A DNA stretch of 6,052 nt from Methanobacteriota archaeon. GTDB taxonomy: Archaea; Halobacteriota; Halobacteria; Halobacteriales; Halalkalicoccaceae. Location of the stretch: positions 1 to 6,052 of the forward strand of contig JADFQH010000190.1 of assembly GCA_022561895.1 (NCBI GenBank). The letters run 5' to 3'. Shown here one piece after another: positions 1-5,743 of this stretch; the first letter of the stretch is position 1; each line of letters opens with the position of its first letter. The notes beneath the pieces were generated by a model. It was not told where the DNA came from and did no database searches. It saw only the letters and a list, made by a program, of their open reading frames with translations. The translations under genes were made by a program, and so were the position numbers.

Positions 1-1109
1 TCATGTGGCGCCAGATGACCCAATGGCTCGGCGGGATGGGGATCATCGTGCTGGCGGTGGCGATCCTCTCGAAACTCGCTGTTGGTGGCACACAGCTCAT
101 GGAAGCCGAAGCGCCCGGCCCGAGTCTCGAAAAACTGACCCCGACGATCACCCAGACCGCACGCATCCTCTGGGAGCTGTACTTCGTGATCACGGTCGGG
201 TATATGCTGATCCTTTATGCACTGCATCTCGCCGGTCTCGCACCGAACATGACCCTCTACAATGCGATCGCACATGGTTTTACGACCATGCCGACGGGCG
301 GTTTCTCCCCCGAAGCCCGGAGTATCGAAGCGTTCTCGCCAGCCGTCCAGTGGGTGATGAGTCCGTTCATGCTCATCGCCGGGACGAACTTCGCGCTGAT
401 CTGGCACGTCACACAGGACCGGAGTCTCAAAACCCTGTTACAGAACAGCGAGTTCCGGTTTTACATGCTGCTGATCGGCGTTTTCACCGTCTCTCTGACG
501 GCGTTTCTCACTGTTCAATCCGAGTACGCGACGATCGCCGAAAGCCTGCGCCACGGGCTGTTTCAGACGGCATCGATCACGACCACGACGGGCTATGCGA
601 GCGTCGATTTCGATACGTGGTCCGGACAGGCGAAGATCCTGCTTTTTGCGATGATGTTCATCGGCGGGAGCACCGCGAGCACCGGCGGCGGGATCAAGAT
701 TCTACGATGGTTGGTCGTCTACAGGTCGATCAGAAACGAACTGTTCCGAACGATCCATCCCGAAGCGGTCAGACCGGTTCGACTGGGTAATCAGGTGATC
801 GACGAGCGAACGGTCCAGGGGATCTACATCTTCATGCTGCTGTATTTTGCGATCTTCCTCGTCGCGACGGTCGTCATCTCCGCCGATGCGGCGCGCTCCG
901 GCGTCGACCTGAGTGCGTTAGAGGCGATGAGCGGCGTCGCCTCGACGCTTGGCAACATCGGCCCGGCGTTCGAGCGACTGGGGCCGATGGAAAGCTACAT
1001 CGAGCTTCCGACAACGACAAAACTGCTGATGGTCGTGCTGATGTGGATCGGACGGCTCGAACTATTAACTGTATTAGTGATCTTTACGCCGAGTTTCTGG
1101 CGATCCTGA
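1..1109 (+). CDS. trkH: TrkH-family potassium uptake protein, 5' end cut by the window edge
   Basis: This is the membrane subunit of a Trk/Ktr-type K+ uptake system, which normally works with a cytoplasmic TrkA (RCK) subunit. The frame is open to the left edge; the first full codon is at 3. The Met there is internal, because the visible 368 residues begin at the family motif WRQ..QWLGGMGI, which lies well inside TrkH. Roughly the first 130 to 150 residues, including pore loop 1, are missing. Three of the four pore loops are visible: TTMPTGGFS (visible residues 94-102), TTTTGYAS (193-200) and STLGNIGPAF (314-323). The glycine-rich GGSTASTGGGIK segment (221-232) matches the intramembrane loop after the third pore. 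The C-terminal helix carries the conserved MWIGRLELLTVL (347-358), whose Arg is characteristic of TrkH. The C-terminus ends normally in FWRS. No trkA is visible; it may lie upstream. The next gene converges on this one after 90 bases. Confidence -1.
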   Translation, partial: MWRQMTQWLGGMGIIVLAVAILSKLAVGGTQLMEAEAPGPSLEKLTPTITQTARILWELYFVITVGYMLILYALHLAGLAPNMTLYNAIAHGFTTMPTGGFSPEARSIEAFSPAVQWVMSPFMLIAGTNFALIWHVTQDRSLKTLLQNSEFRFYMLLIGVFTVSLTAFLTVQSEYATIAESLRHGLFQTASITTTTGYASVDFDTWSGQAKILLFAMMFIGGSTASTGGGIKILRWLVVYRSIRNELFRTIHPEAVRPVRLGNQVIDERTVQGIYIFMLLYFAIFLVATVVISADAARSGVDLSALEAMSGVASTLGNIGPAFERLGPMESYIELPTTTKLLMVVLMWIGRLELLTVLVIFTPSFWRS

Positions 1110-1119
1110 TCGCAAGGTC

Positions 1120-1200
1120 ATAAGAACGGTTGTAGCTGTCTGCCGCCAATCGCTCGTGCGGGTCAGTGATTAGCGCCTGAGAGACTACAACCGTTCCTAT
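1120..1200. repeat. Long imperfect inverted repeat/hairpin between convergent stop codons
   Basis: The arms ATAAGAACGGTTGTAG (1120-1135) and CTACAACCGTTCCTAT (1185-1200) are complementary at 15 of 16 positions, with 12 perfect pairs (1124-1135 with 1185-1196). The single mismatch is A.C in a + strand RNA but a G.U wobble in a minus-strand RNA. Pairing continues inward: 1139-1141 with 1180-1182, 1144-1146 with 1173-1175, and 1148-1154 with 1165-1171 (one G.U in the + sense). The apical loop is about 10 nt (1155-1164). The whole unit can fold as one interrupted hairpin. It starts 10 bases after the trkH stop, and its right end touches the stop codon of the permease gene. A two-way terminator or a 3'-UTR stability element is the likeliest role, although there is no T-run. 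A small RNA or a decayed repeat element is possible; I see no flanking target-site duplication. Confidence -1.
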
Positions 1201-3470
1201 CAATCGTCCGAATCGCTCCCGGAGCCGAACAGTCGTTCGCGAAGCGAGCGTGGCGAGGGGCGTTCTGCGAGCAGCACTGACGAGTCGACTTCATCAACTA
1301 CGTCGAAGACCAGCGAGGAGCTGAGCAGTCGCGAGAGCAGGCCGCGCTCGGTTGCGCCGATGATAACGAGATCGCGATCGGCGGCCGCCCGCTCGATTGC
1401 GCCCTCTACGTCGCCCGAGTCGTCGATCAGGATCTCCACATCCGTGAGATCGTGATTGGCCGCCCACTCGGTGAGAAACGCCTCGCCTTCGCCTCGCTCG
1501 TTTTCGTCGGAAACGACGTACAGAAGCGAGATCGCCGAACCGACCTGATCGCGCAGGGTTCTTGCGACCTCCGCGCTCAGATCCGAATCGGGACCGCCCG
1601 CGGTGGGGACGAGGACGCGCTCTGCACTGAGATCCCGATCTTTCAGGACGAGGAAATCACACGGAAGGTCGTGGGTGAGTTCGTCGAGCGCGCTTTCGGC
1701 GCGACCGGCGGCCCACGGGCGGTCCTCGCTCCAGCCCATGACGACGCTGTCGGCTTTCAGTCGCCGGGCCGCCCCGAAGACTTCCTCGAAGGACTCGTGG
1801 GAGACGACCGTCGTTGTTTCGACGGGCGCGCCGAACGTCTCCGCGCTCTCGCGGGCGGCCGAAAGCAGCTTGCTCGATTCGGCGTCGATCCGGTCGATCT
1901 GTTCGGATCCCTGCTGGAGCGGCGTTTGGCGGGGTACCTGTACGATGTGGACCGCGTGAACCACGCCGTCGTTGGCCTTTGCGAGCGTACTCGCAAGTGA
2001 GATGAGGTTGCTTTCGGTGCGCGGGTTTGAAAGCGGGACCATCACCCGATACTCCGTGGTCGCCTCGGGCTGGACGGTTTCTGCCGCTGAGACGGCGGCG
2101 TCGGGCATCTCCTCCTCGCGCGAGAGGATGTACTGGCCGAGCAGCCCCTGGTGTTCGGTGTGTTTTCGCGCATACAGGAAGTACCACGCGACCGCGGCGA
2201 CGACGAACACGCCCGCGAGGAGGATTTCATCGGGAGCCATAAAGCGGATCAGTCCCAGAGAAAGCACCGTCCCGAGAATCGGCGTGATCGGGTAGAGGGG
2301 AACGGTGAAATCGGGATCGTAGTCGGGAATGTCGGCCTGCCGAAAGACGATCAGTGCAACGTTCGTCAGCGCGTAGACGATCAGATGGAGGACGCTTGCG
2401 GCCTTTGCGAGTATCTCGATATCCTGGCCGAGCCACGCGATAAAGACGACGATGATCAGCCCCGTAACGAGAATGGATCGGTAGGGCGTGGCGAACTTCG
2501 GGTGGATCTCGTTTAGCGCATCGGTGACGATCTTATCGCGACCCATCGCGAAGTTGATACGAGCGGACGAAAGGATCGAGGCGTTCGCCGAGGAGGCGGT
2601 CGCGAGCAGCGCGCCGAGCGTCATGACGGTAGCCGCAGCGCCGGCGATCCCGGCGGGGAAGGCAACGCTTGCGGCGTCGGCGACCGGCGCTTCCAGATCG
2701 AGATTCGGCCACGGGACGACTCCGAGCATCACCGTCACGAGAATCCCGTAGATCACGGTGACGATTCCGACGCTGCCGAGGACCGCGATGGGAAGGTTCC
2801 GGCCGGGGTTTTTGAGTTCCTCCGCAACGGTCGCGATCTTCGCATAGCCCAAAAAGGAGACGAACACGAGTGCAGTGCCGGGAAGGATGGCGTCATTGCC
2901 AAAGGGCGTGAGTCCGCCCGACCCCGTGAGAACCCCGTAATCGAAGGAGAACCAGCCCGCAAAGGCAAACACGGTGAGGATCACGAGCAAAATCGTGACG
3001 ATGATCGTCTGAATGCCGCCGGTTTCCTTCGCGCCGACGTAGTTGATCCCCACGAAGATCGCCCCTGCGATCAGCGCGCCGACCTGTGCGTCATTCAGAA
3101 ACAAAATCTGTGGCATCGGCGCGAGCGTCGCCAGATACTGGCCGAAACCGATGCAGTAAAACGCCGAGGCAAAGGCAAGGCCCATCCAGTCGCCCATGCC
3201 GGCGATGCTCCCGAAGGACGGTCCGAGCGCACGGTTGATCCAGTAGTACGCGCCGCCGGCTTTCGGCATTGCCGTTCCCAACTCCGAGACCGAAAGCGCG
3301 TTGATCATCGCGATCAGCCCGCCGATGATGAACGAGACGACGACGATCGGGCCGGCCTCCTGGGCGGCCTCGCCGGGCAGGACGAAGATGCCCGCACCGA
3401 TCATCGTCCCGATGCCGATGGTCATCGCGGAAACCAGCCCGAGATCCTTTGCGAGTTCCTCGTCGGCCAT
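1200..3470 (-). CDS. APC-superfamily amino acid permease fused to two UspA domains
   Basis: This 756-aa protein should import amino acids or related cations by secondary transport, with a cytoplasmic regulatory tail. Residues 1-435 form the APC transporter with about 12 hydrophobic segments. Helix 1 has the unwound substrate-site motif GIGTMIGAGIF (19-29), and the helix 6 region has GYAKIATVAEELKNP (208-222), typical of the family. A linker (about 440-472) leads to UspA domain 1 (473-611) and UspA domain 2 (617-738), each opening with a beta strand (YRVMVPL, RVLVPTAGG). The usual Usp nucleotide motif (G-2x-G-9x-G-S/T) is not recognisable in domain 1 and is altered in domain 2 (GATERGLLSRLLSSS, 705-719). 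The start at 3470 was chosen because MADEELAKDLG is the usual haloarchaeal N-terminus. In-frame starts at 3515 and 3629 would add 15 or 53 basic, unfamily-like residues. Substrate is unknown; cationic or broad amino acids are possible. Family call is firm, substrate is not. Confidence -1.
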   Translation of the reverse strand: MADEELAKDLGLVSAMTIGIGTMIGAGIFVLPGEAAQEAGPIVVVSFIIGGLIAMINALSVSELGTAMPKAGGAYYWINRALGPSFGSIAGMGDWMGLAFASAFYCIGFGQYLATLAPMPQILFLNDAQVGALIAGAIFVGINYVGAKETGGIQTIIVTILLVILTVFAFAGWFSFDYGVLTGSGGLTPFGNDAILPGTALVFVSFLGYAKIATVAEELKNPGRNLPIAVLGSVGIVTVIYGILVTVMLGVVPWPNLDLEAPVADAASVAFPAGIAGAAATVMTLGALLATASSANASILSSARINFAMGRDKIVTDALNEIHPKFATPYRSILVTGLIIVVFIAWLGQDIEILAKAASVLHLIVYALTNVALIVFRQADIPDYDPDFTVPLYPITPILGTVLSLGLIRFMAPDEILLAGVFVVAAVAWYFLYARKHTEHQGLLGQYILSREEEMPDAAVSAAETVQPEATTEYRVMVPLSNPRTESNLISLASTLAKANDGVVHAVHIVQVPRQTPLQQGSEQIDRIDAESSKLLSAARESAETFGAPVETTTVVSHESFEEVFGAARRLKADSVVMGWSEDRPWAAGRAESALDELTHDLPCDFLVLKDRDLSAERVLVPTAGGPDSDLSAEVARTLRDQVGSAISLLYVVSDENERGEGEAFLTEWAANHDLTDVEILIDDSGDVEGAIERAAADRDLVIIGATERGLLSRLLSSSLVFDVVDEVDSSVLLAERPSPRSLRERLFGSGSDSDD

Positions 3471-3492
3471 TAGTGCGTCTGGTTTAGCGACC

Positions 3493-3536
3493 GTGCGGAA
3501 CGCACCACACGCCATCCATTTCGGCGAATATCGCCG
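3493..3536. promoter_or_regulatory. Paired palindromes and possible TATA box upstream of the permease
   Basis: Two perfect short inverted repeats lie before the permease start: GTGCG-gaa-CGCAC (3493-3505) and CGGCGA-ata-TCGCCG (3522-3536). Their centres are 30 bases apart. Read on the minus strand, the second contains GATATT (3526-3531), which could serve as a TATA box. A TSS about 25 bases downstream would then fall near 3503, inside the first palindrome, leaving a leader of about 33 bases before the ATG at 3470. An operator overlapping the promoter and TSS is therefore possible. This is inferred from layout only; no known operator consensus is recognised. Confidence -1.
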
Positions 3537-3574
3537 TCTCGATACGACATAGGGGCTCTTTTCGAGGGGACTCC

Positions 3575-3580
3575 TTAACA
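3575..3580 (+). promoter_or_regulatory. Possible TATA-like box TTAACA in the divergent spacer
   Basis: TTAACA is one of the few AT-rich spots in the 215-base spacer between the permease and the small membrane gene. On the + strand it sits about 31 to 36 bases before an in-frame GTG at 3611 that could be an alternative start of the small membrane protein. Its core ttaacag recurs before the IscA-like gene (5305-5311). It could equally act on the minus strand (TGTTAA) for a longer permease leader. The rest of the spacer (3581-3685) holds an 8-bp palindrome ACGATCGT (3595-3602) but no gene or RNA that I can recognise. Confidence -1.
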
Positions 3581-3685
3581 GGTTCGAAGGACGAACGATC
3601 GTCGTAGCCGGTGAGCGCCCCCAGCGCACAGCCCTCCTCGATTACCGGACAACTCATGAGCCAGCGGCCCGTAGCGTTATGCGAT

Positions 3686-3850
3686 ATGGCCAATCGGCTC
3701 ACCGCACTCGTCGACGGGCTGTGGGGGATCGTCGAGGAGTTTATCCATGATGACGGGATGCTCGGAACGATCATCGCCTTCGTGTTAGTGTTTGGCGGGG
3801 CGGCGTTCACGGTCCTCCTTCTCGTTCTTATTGCCGGGCTGCTCGCCTGA
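3686..3850 (+). CDS. Small single-span membrane protein of unknown function
   Basis: This encodes 54 residues. Residues 1-24 could form an amphipathic helix with acidic patches (MANRLTALVDGLWGIVEEF, then HDDG). Residues 26-53 are one strongly hydrophobic helix (GTIIAFVLVFGGAAFTVLLL in its core), with almost nothing after it. No catalytic motif is visible. The start at 3686 was chosen because residues before it (from GTG 3611 or ATG 3656) are a Ser/Pro/Gln-rich stretch of low membrane-protein character. Those starts give 79 or 64 residues and cannot be excluded. No Shine-Dalgarno precedes any of them. The gene is divergent from the permease-Usp gene and 101 bases upstream of hisD, in the same direction. 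It may be a small accessory subunit of a membrane complex, but that is a guess. Coding status rests on the clean amphipathic-plus-TM design. Confidence -1.
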   Translation: MANRLTALVDGLWGIVEEFIHDDGMLGTIIAFVLVFGGAAFTVLLLVLIAGLLA

Positions 3851-3859
3851 TCGACCACG

Positions 3860-3864
3860 TTTTT
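3860..3864 (+). terminator. Possible oligo-T terminator after the small membrane gene
   Basis: A run of five T lies 9 bases after the stop codon of the small membrane protein, in an otherwise GC-rich spacer. Archaeal RNA polymerase can terminate at short U-runs without a hairpin, so this may separate the small gene from hisD. Five T is a weak signal on its own. Confidence -1.
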
Positions 3865-3887
3865 CGACACGATCGGGACAATCGATC

Positions 3888-3907
3888 CCTGGGTGTGGCC
3901 TGGGTGT
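3888..3907. repeat. Short direct repeat CCTGGGTGT in the hisD upstream region
   Basis: CCTGGGTGT occurs at 3888-3896 and again at 3899-3907, separated by two bases, so the unit spacing is 11 bases, one helical turn. It lies 45 to 64 bases before the hisD ATG. A transcription factor contacting one face of the DNA could use such spacing, but chance duplication in GC-rich DNA is also plausible. Confidence -1.
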
Positions 3908-3951
3908 CCCGGATCGACAGTCGTTTGCCCGCCCGCCGTACAACTGTCTCT

Positions 3952-5265
3952 ATGAACGTCGAGCCACTCGCCGATCTCGGTCCCGAGCGACGCCGGGCGC
4001 TGTTCGAGCGCGACGCCGGCCTGCGAGAGATACGCACCGACGTCCACGAGATCACCGAACGCGTCCGCGAGGAGGGCGACGCCGCCGTCCGGGAGTTCTG
4101 TCGCGAGTTCGATAGTATCGATGTCGGCAATTTCGACATTACCGACGCCGCAGAACGCGCATACGGGGAGATCAACGCCGAAACGCGCGAGTCGATCGAG
4201 ACCGCAGCAAGCAACGTTCGAGCCTTCCACGAACGCCAGCGGCCCGAGGACTGGCGCGAGGAGTTCGGCGAGGGACGGGAGTTGGGGCGGCGATTCCGAC
4301 CCATCGATCGCGTCGGTGTCTACGTTCCCGGCGGCGCGGCGGCCTACCCATCGAGCGCGCTGATGGGAATCATTCCCGCAACGGTAGCTGGCGTCGAGAC
4401 GATCTGTGTGGCGACCCCGCCCGCAGAAACGATCAATCCGGTGACGCTCGCGGCGATCCACGTCGCGGGAGCCGACGAGGTCTACAGCGTCGGGGGCGCA
4501 CAGGCGATCGCGGCGCTCGCCTACGGGACGGAATCGGTCACCCGCGTCCAGAAGATCGTCGGACCGGGAAACAGATGGGTGACGGCAGCCAAAGCCGAAG
4601 TCAGGAGCGAGTGTGAGATCGACTTTTTAGCTGGTCCGAGCGAGATCCTCGTGATCGCGGACGAGACAGCAAGTCCGGAGTTCGTCGCGAGCGATCTCGT
4701 TGCGCAAGCAGAACACGACGAGAACGCCTCCGTGGTCGCCGTTGCCACCGACCGGAAGACCGCAGACGCGATCGCCAGCGAGGTCGAGAAACTAACAGCC
4801 GAGCGCGAACGCGAGGGAACGATCAGGGAGGTGCTCGAAAACGATGCGAGCGGTGTTTTTCTCGCCCGTTCGATGAGCGAGGCGATCTCCTTCGGGGAGA
4901 CCTACGCCGCAGAGCACCTCTCGATTCAAGCTGACGAGGACGAGGCGATTCTGGAGCGAATCAGTAGCGCGGGAAGCGTCTTTTTGGGAGCCTACACACC
5001 CGTTGCGGCGGGCGATTATGCGAGCGGAACGAACCACGTTCTTCCCACAAACGGGCTTGCGAGAGTCACGGGCGGGCTGTCGGTCGAGCAGTTCGTGCGC
5101 GCAAGCACGGTCCAGCGCCTCTCGCCCGAAGGGCTCGACTCGCTTTCATCCACGATCGATACCCTCGCGCGCGCGGAGGGACTCGAAGCCCATGCCGAGA
5201 GCGTCGCCGTCCGACTGCGCGAGCGCAGCGAGACCGAAACAGAGCGCGAACGCCTCGATGAGTAA
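3952..5265 (+). CDS. hisD: Histidinol dehydrogenase
   Basis: HisD (EC 1.1.1.23) is a cytoplasmic Zn2+-dependent enzyme that oxidises L-histidinol to L-histidine in two NAD+-dependent steps, the last of histidine synthesis. The 437-aa protein has the usual full length. Zinc ligands by family alignment are Gln252 and His255 (in DLVAQAEHDE), Asp355 (in GDYASGTNH) and His414 (in EGLEAHAESV). The catalytic pair Glu321-His322 is in AAEHLSIQ, and His362 is the substrate-site His in SGTNHVLPT. Other signatures are VGVYVPGG (121-128), VGGAQAIAALAYGT (180-193), KIVGPGN (201-207) and DFLAGPSEI (224-232). The start MNVEPLADL matches the family; an in-frame GTG at 3895 would add 19 basic residues. After His414 a charged Arg/Glu tail of about 20 residues completes the protein. 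No other his gene is visible, so hisD is probably transcribed alone or after the small membrane gene. No clear TATA box is seen immediately before it. Confidence -1.
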   Translation: MNVEPLADLGPERRRALFERDAGLREIRTDVHEITERVREEGDAAVREFCREFDSIDVGNFDITDAAERAYGEINAETRESIETAASNVRAFHERQRPEDWREEFGEGRELGRRFRPIDRVGVYVPGGAAAYPSSALMGIIPATVAGVETICVATPPAETINPVTLAAIHVAGADEVYSVGGAQAIAALAYGTESVTRVQKIVGPGNRWVTAAKAEVRSECEIDFLAGPSEILVIADETASPEFVASDLVAQAEHDENASVVAVATDRKTADAIASEVEKLTAEREREGTIREVLENDASGVFLARSMSEAISFGETYAAEHLSIQADEDEAILERISSAGSVFLGAYTPVAAGDYASGTNHVLPTNGLARVTGGLSVEQFVRASTVQRLSPEGLDSLSSTIDTLARAEGLEAHAESVAVRLRERSETETERERLDE

Positions 5266-5302
5266 CGAACAGCTCGTAGCCAATCGTGTGCGTAGGCGTC
5301 AC

Positions 5303-5310
5303 AGTTAACA
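5303..5310 (+). promoter_or_regulatory. Probable TATA box for the IscA-like gene
   Basis: AGTTAACA lies 24 to 31 bases before the ATG at 5334. This is the spacing expected for a haloarchaeal TATA box with a leaderless or very short-leader transcript, and no Shine-Dalgarno is present. The 68-base gap after hisD suggests this gene has its own promoter. A second AT-rich spot, GATAAAG (5319-5325), is too close to the ATG to serve. Confidence -1.
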
Positions 5311-5333
5311 GCCTCGGTGATAAAGTGTAGGAC

Positions 5334-5693
5334 ATGAGCACCGAAAGCGTTCCACAATCGCCGGAGATCCACGTCTCGACGATCGCCGCAGAGCAGGCGT
5401 TGGATCTGCTCGATGGCGAGGGTCTCGACACCGATATCGCGGGGCTGCGACTGTTCGTCCAGCAGGGCGGCTGTGCCGGACTCTCCTACGGAATGCGATT
5501 CGACGACGAACCGGAAGACGACGACACCGTCTACGAACACCACGATCTCCGGGTGTTCGTCGATCCCGCAAGCATGCGCTACATCGAGGGCAGCCAGCTC
5601 GATTACGAGTCCGGTCTACAAGGAGCTGGATTCCACGTCGAAAACCCCAATGTGGTAAGCGAATGTGGCTGCGGTGAGTCCTTCCGGACGTAA
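5334..5693 (+). CDS. IscA/HesB-type (A-type) iron-sulfur cluster carrier
   Basis: A-type carriers bind Fe-S clusters (or iron) and pass them to apo-proteins in the cytoplasm. The 119-aa protein has all three family cysteines: Cys47 in QQGGCAGLSYGM and the C-terminal pair Cys111 and Cys113 in SECGCGESF. The order of elements matches the family: an N-terminal helix (TIAAEQALDLL, 16-26), the strand LRLFVQQGG, the segment DLRVFVDPAS (71-80) and NPNVVSECGCG near the C-terminus. The stretch DDEPEDDDTVYEHHD (57-71) is very acidic, as expected for a high-salt cytoplasm. It could be called iscA, erpA or sufA; the sequence alone does not decide, so no symbol is given. It follows hisD in the same direction but probably has its own promoter. 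No suf or isc partner genes are in the window. Confidence -1.
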   Translation: MSTESVPQSPEIHVSTIAAEQALDLLDGEGLDTDIAGLRLFVQQGGCAGLSYGMRFDDEPEDDDTVYEHHDLRVFVDPASMRYIEGSQLDYESGLQGAGFHVENPNVVSECGCGESFRT

Positions 5694-5716
5694 GCAGTGG
5701 ATACAACAGAGGACGC

Positions 5717-5722
5717 TTTTAT
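5717..5722 (+). promoter_or_regulatory. TATA box for the GNAT acetyltransferase gene
   Basis: TTTTAT lies 22 to 27 bases before the ATG at 5744, inside the 50-base gap after the IscA-like gene. It is the clearest TATA-like element in the window and implies leaderless or near-leaderless transcription. No Shine-Dalgarno sequence precedes the ATG. The same T-run could also help end the upstream transcript. Confidence -1.
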
Positions 5723-5743
5723 CTCTCATACCAGCTTCATCGC

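Noticed and set aside
5..790. Open frame of 261 codons on the + strand inside trkH
   Set aside because: It is frame-shifted against trkH, and its product is rich in Arg, His and Asp with no membrane segments or known motif; this is a typical GC-rich shadow frame.
1110..1199. tRNA or insertion-sequence end in the convergent gap
   Set aside because: The hairpin does not make a cloverleaf with TψC or anticodon-arm features, and there is no target-site duplication or transposase remnant beside the arms.
1452..2000. Open frame of 182 codons on the + strand opposite the Usp domains
   Set aside because: It is antisense to the well-supported permease-Usp gene; no family resemblance and no promoter-like element.
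2151..2516. Open frame of 121 codons on the + strand opposite the permease
   Set aside because: It lies antisense to transmembrane helices of the permease; its composition reflects the complementary strand and no motif is seen.
3484..4461. Open frame of 325 codons on the minus strand across the spacer, the small membrane gene and hisD
   Set aside because: It overlaps hisD, whose catalytic motifs are clear, and its translation shows no recognisable domain.
5016..5543. Minus-strand frame of 175 codons over the end of hisD and the IscA-like gene
   Set aside because: It is antisense to two genes with intact family motifs; the Ser/Arg/Val-rich product has no motif.
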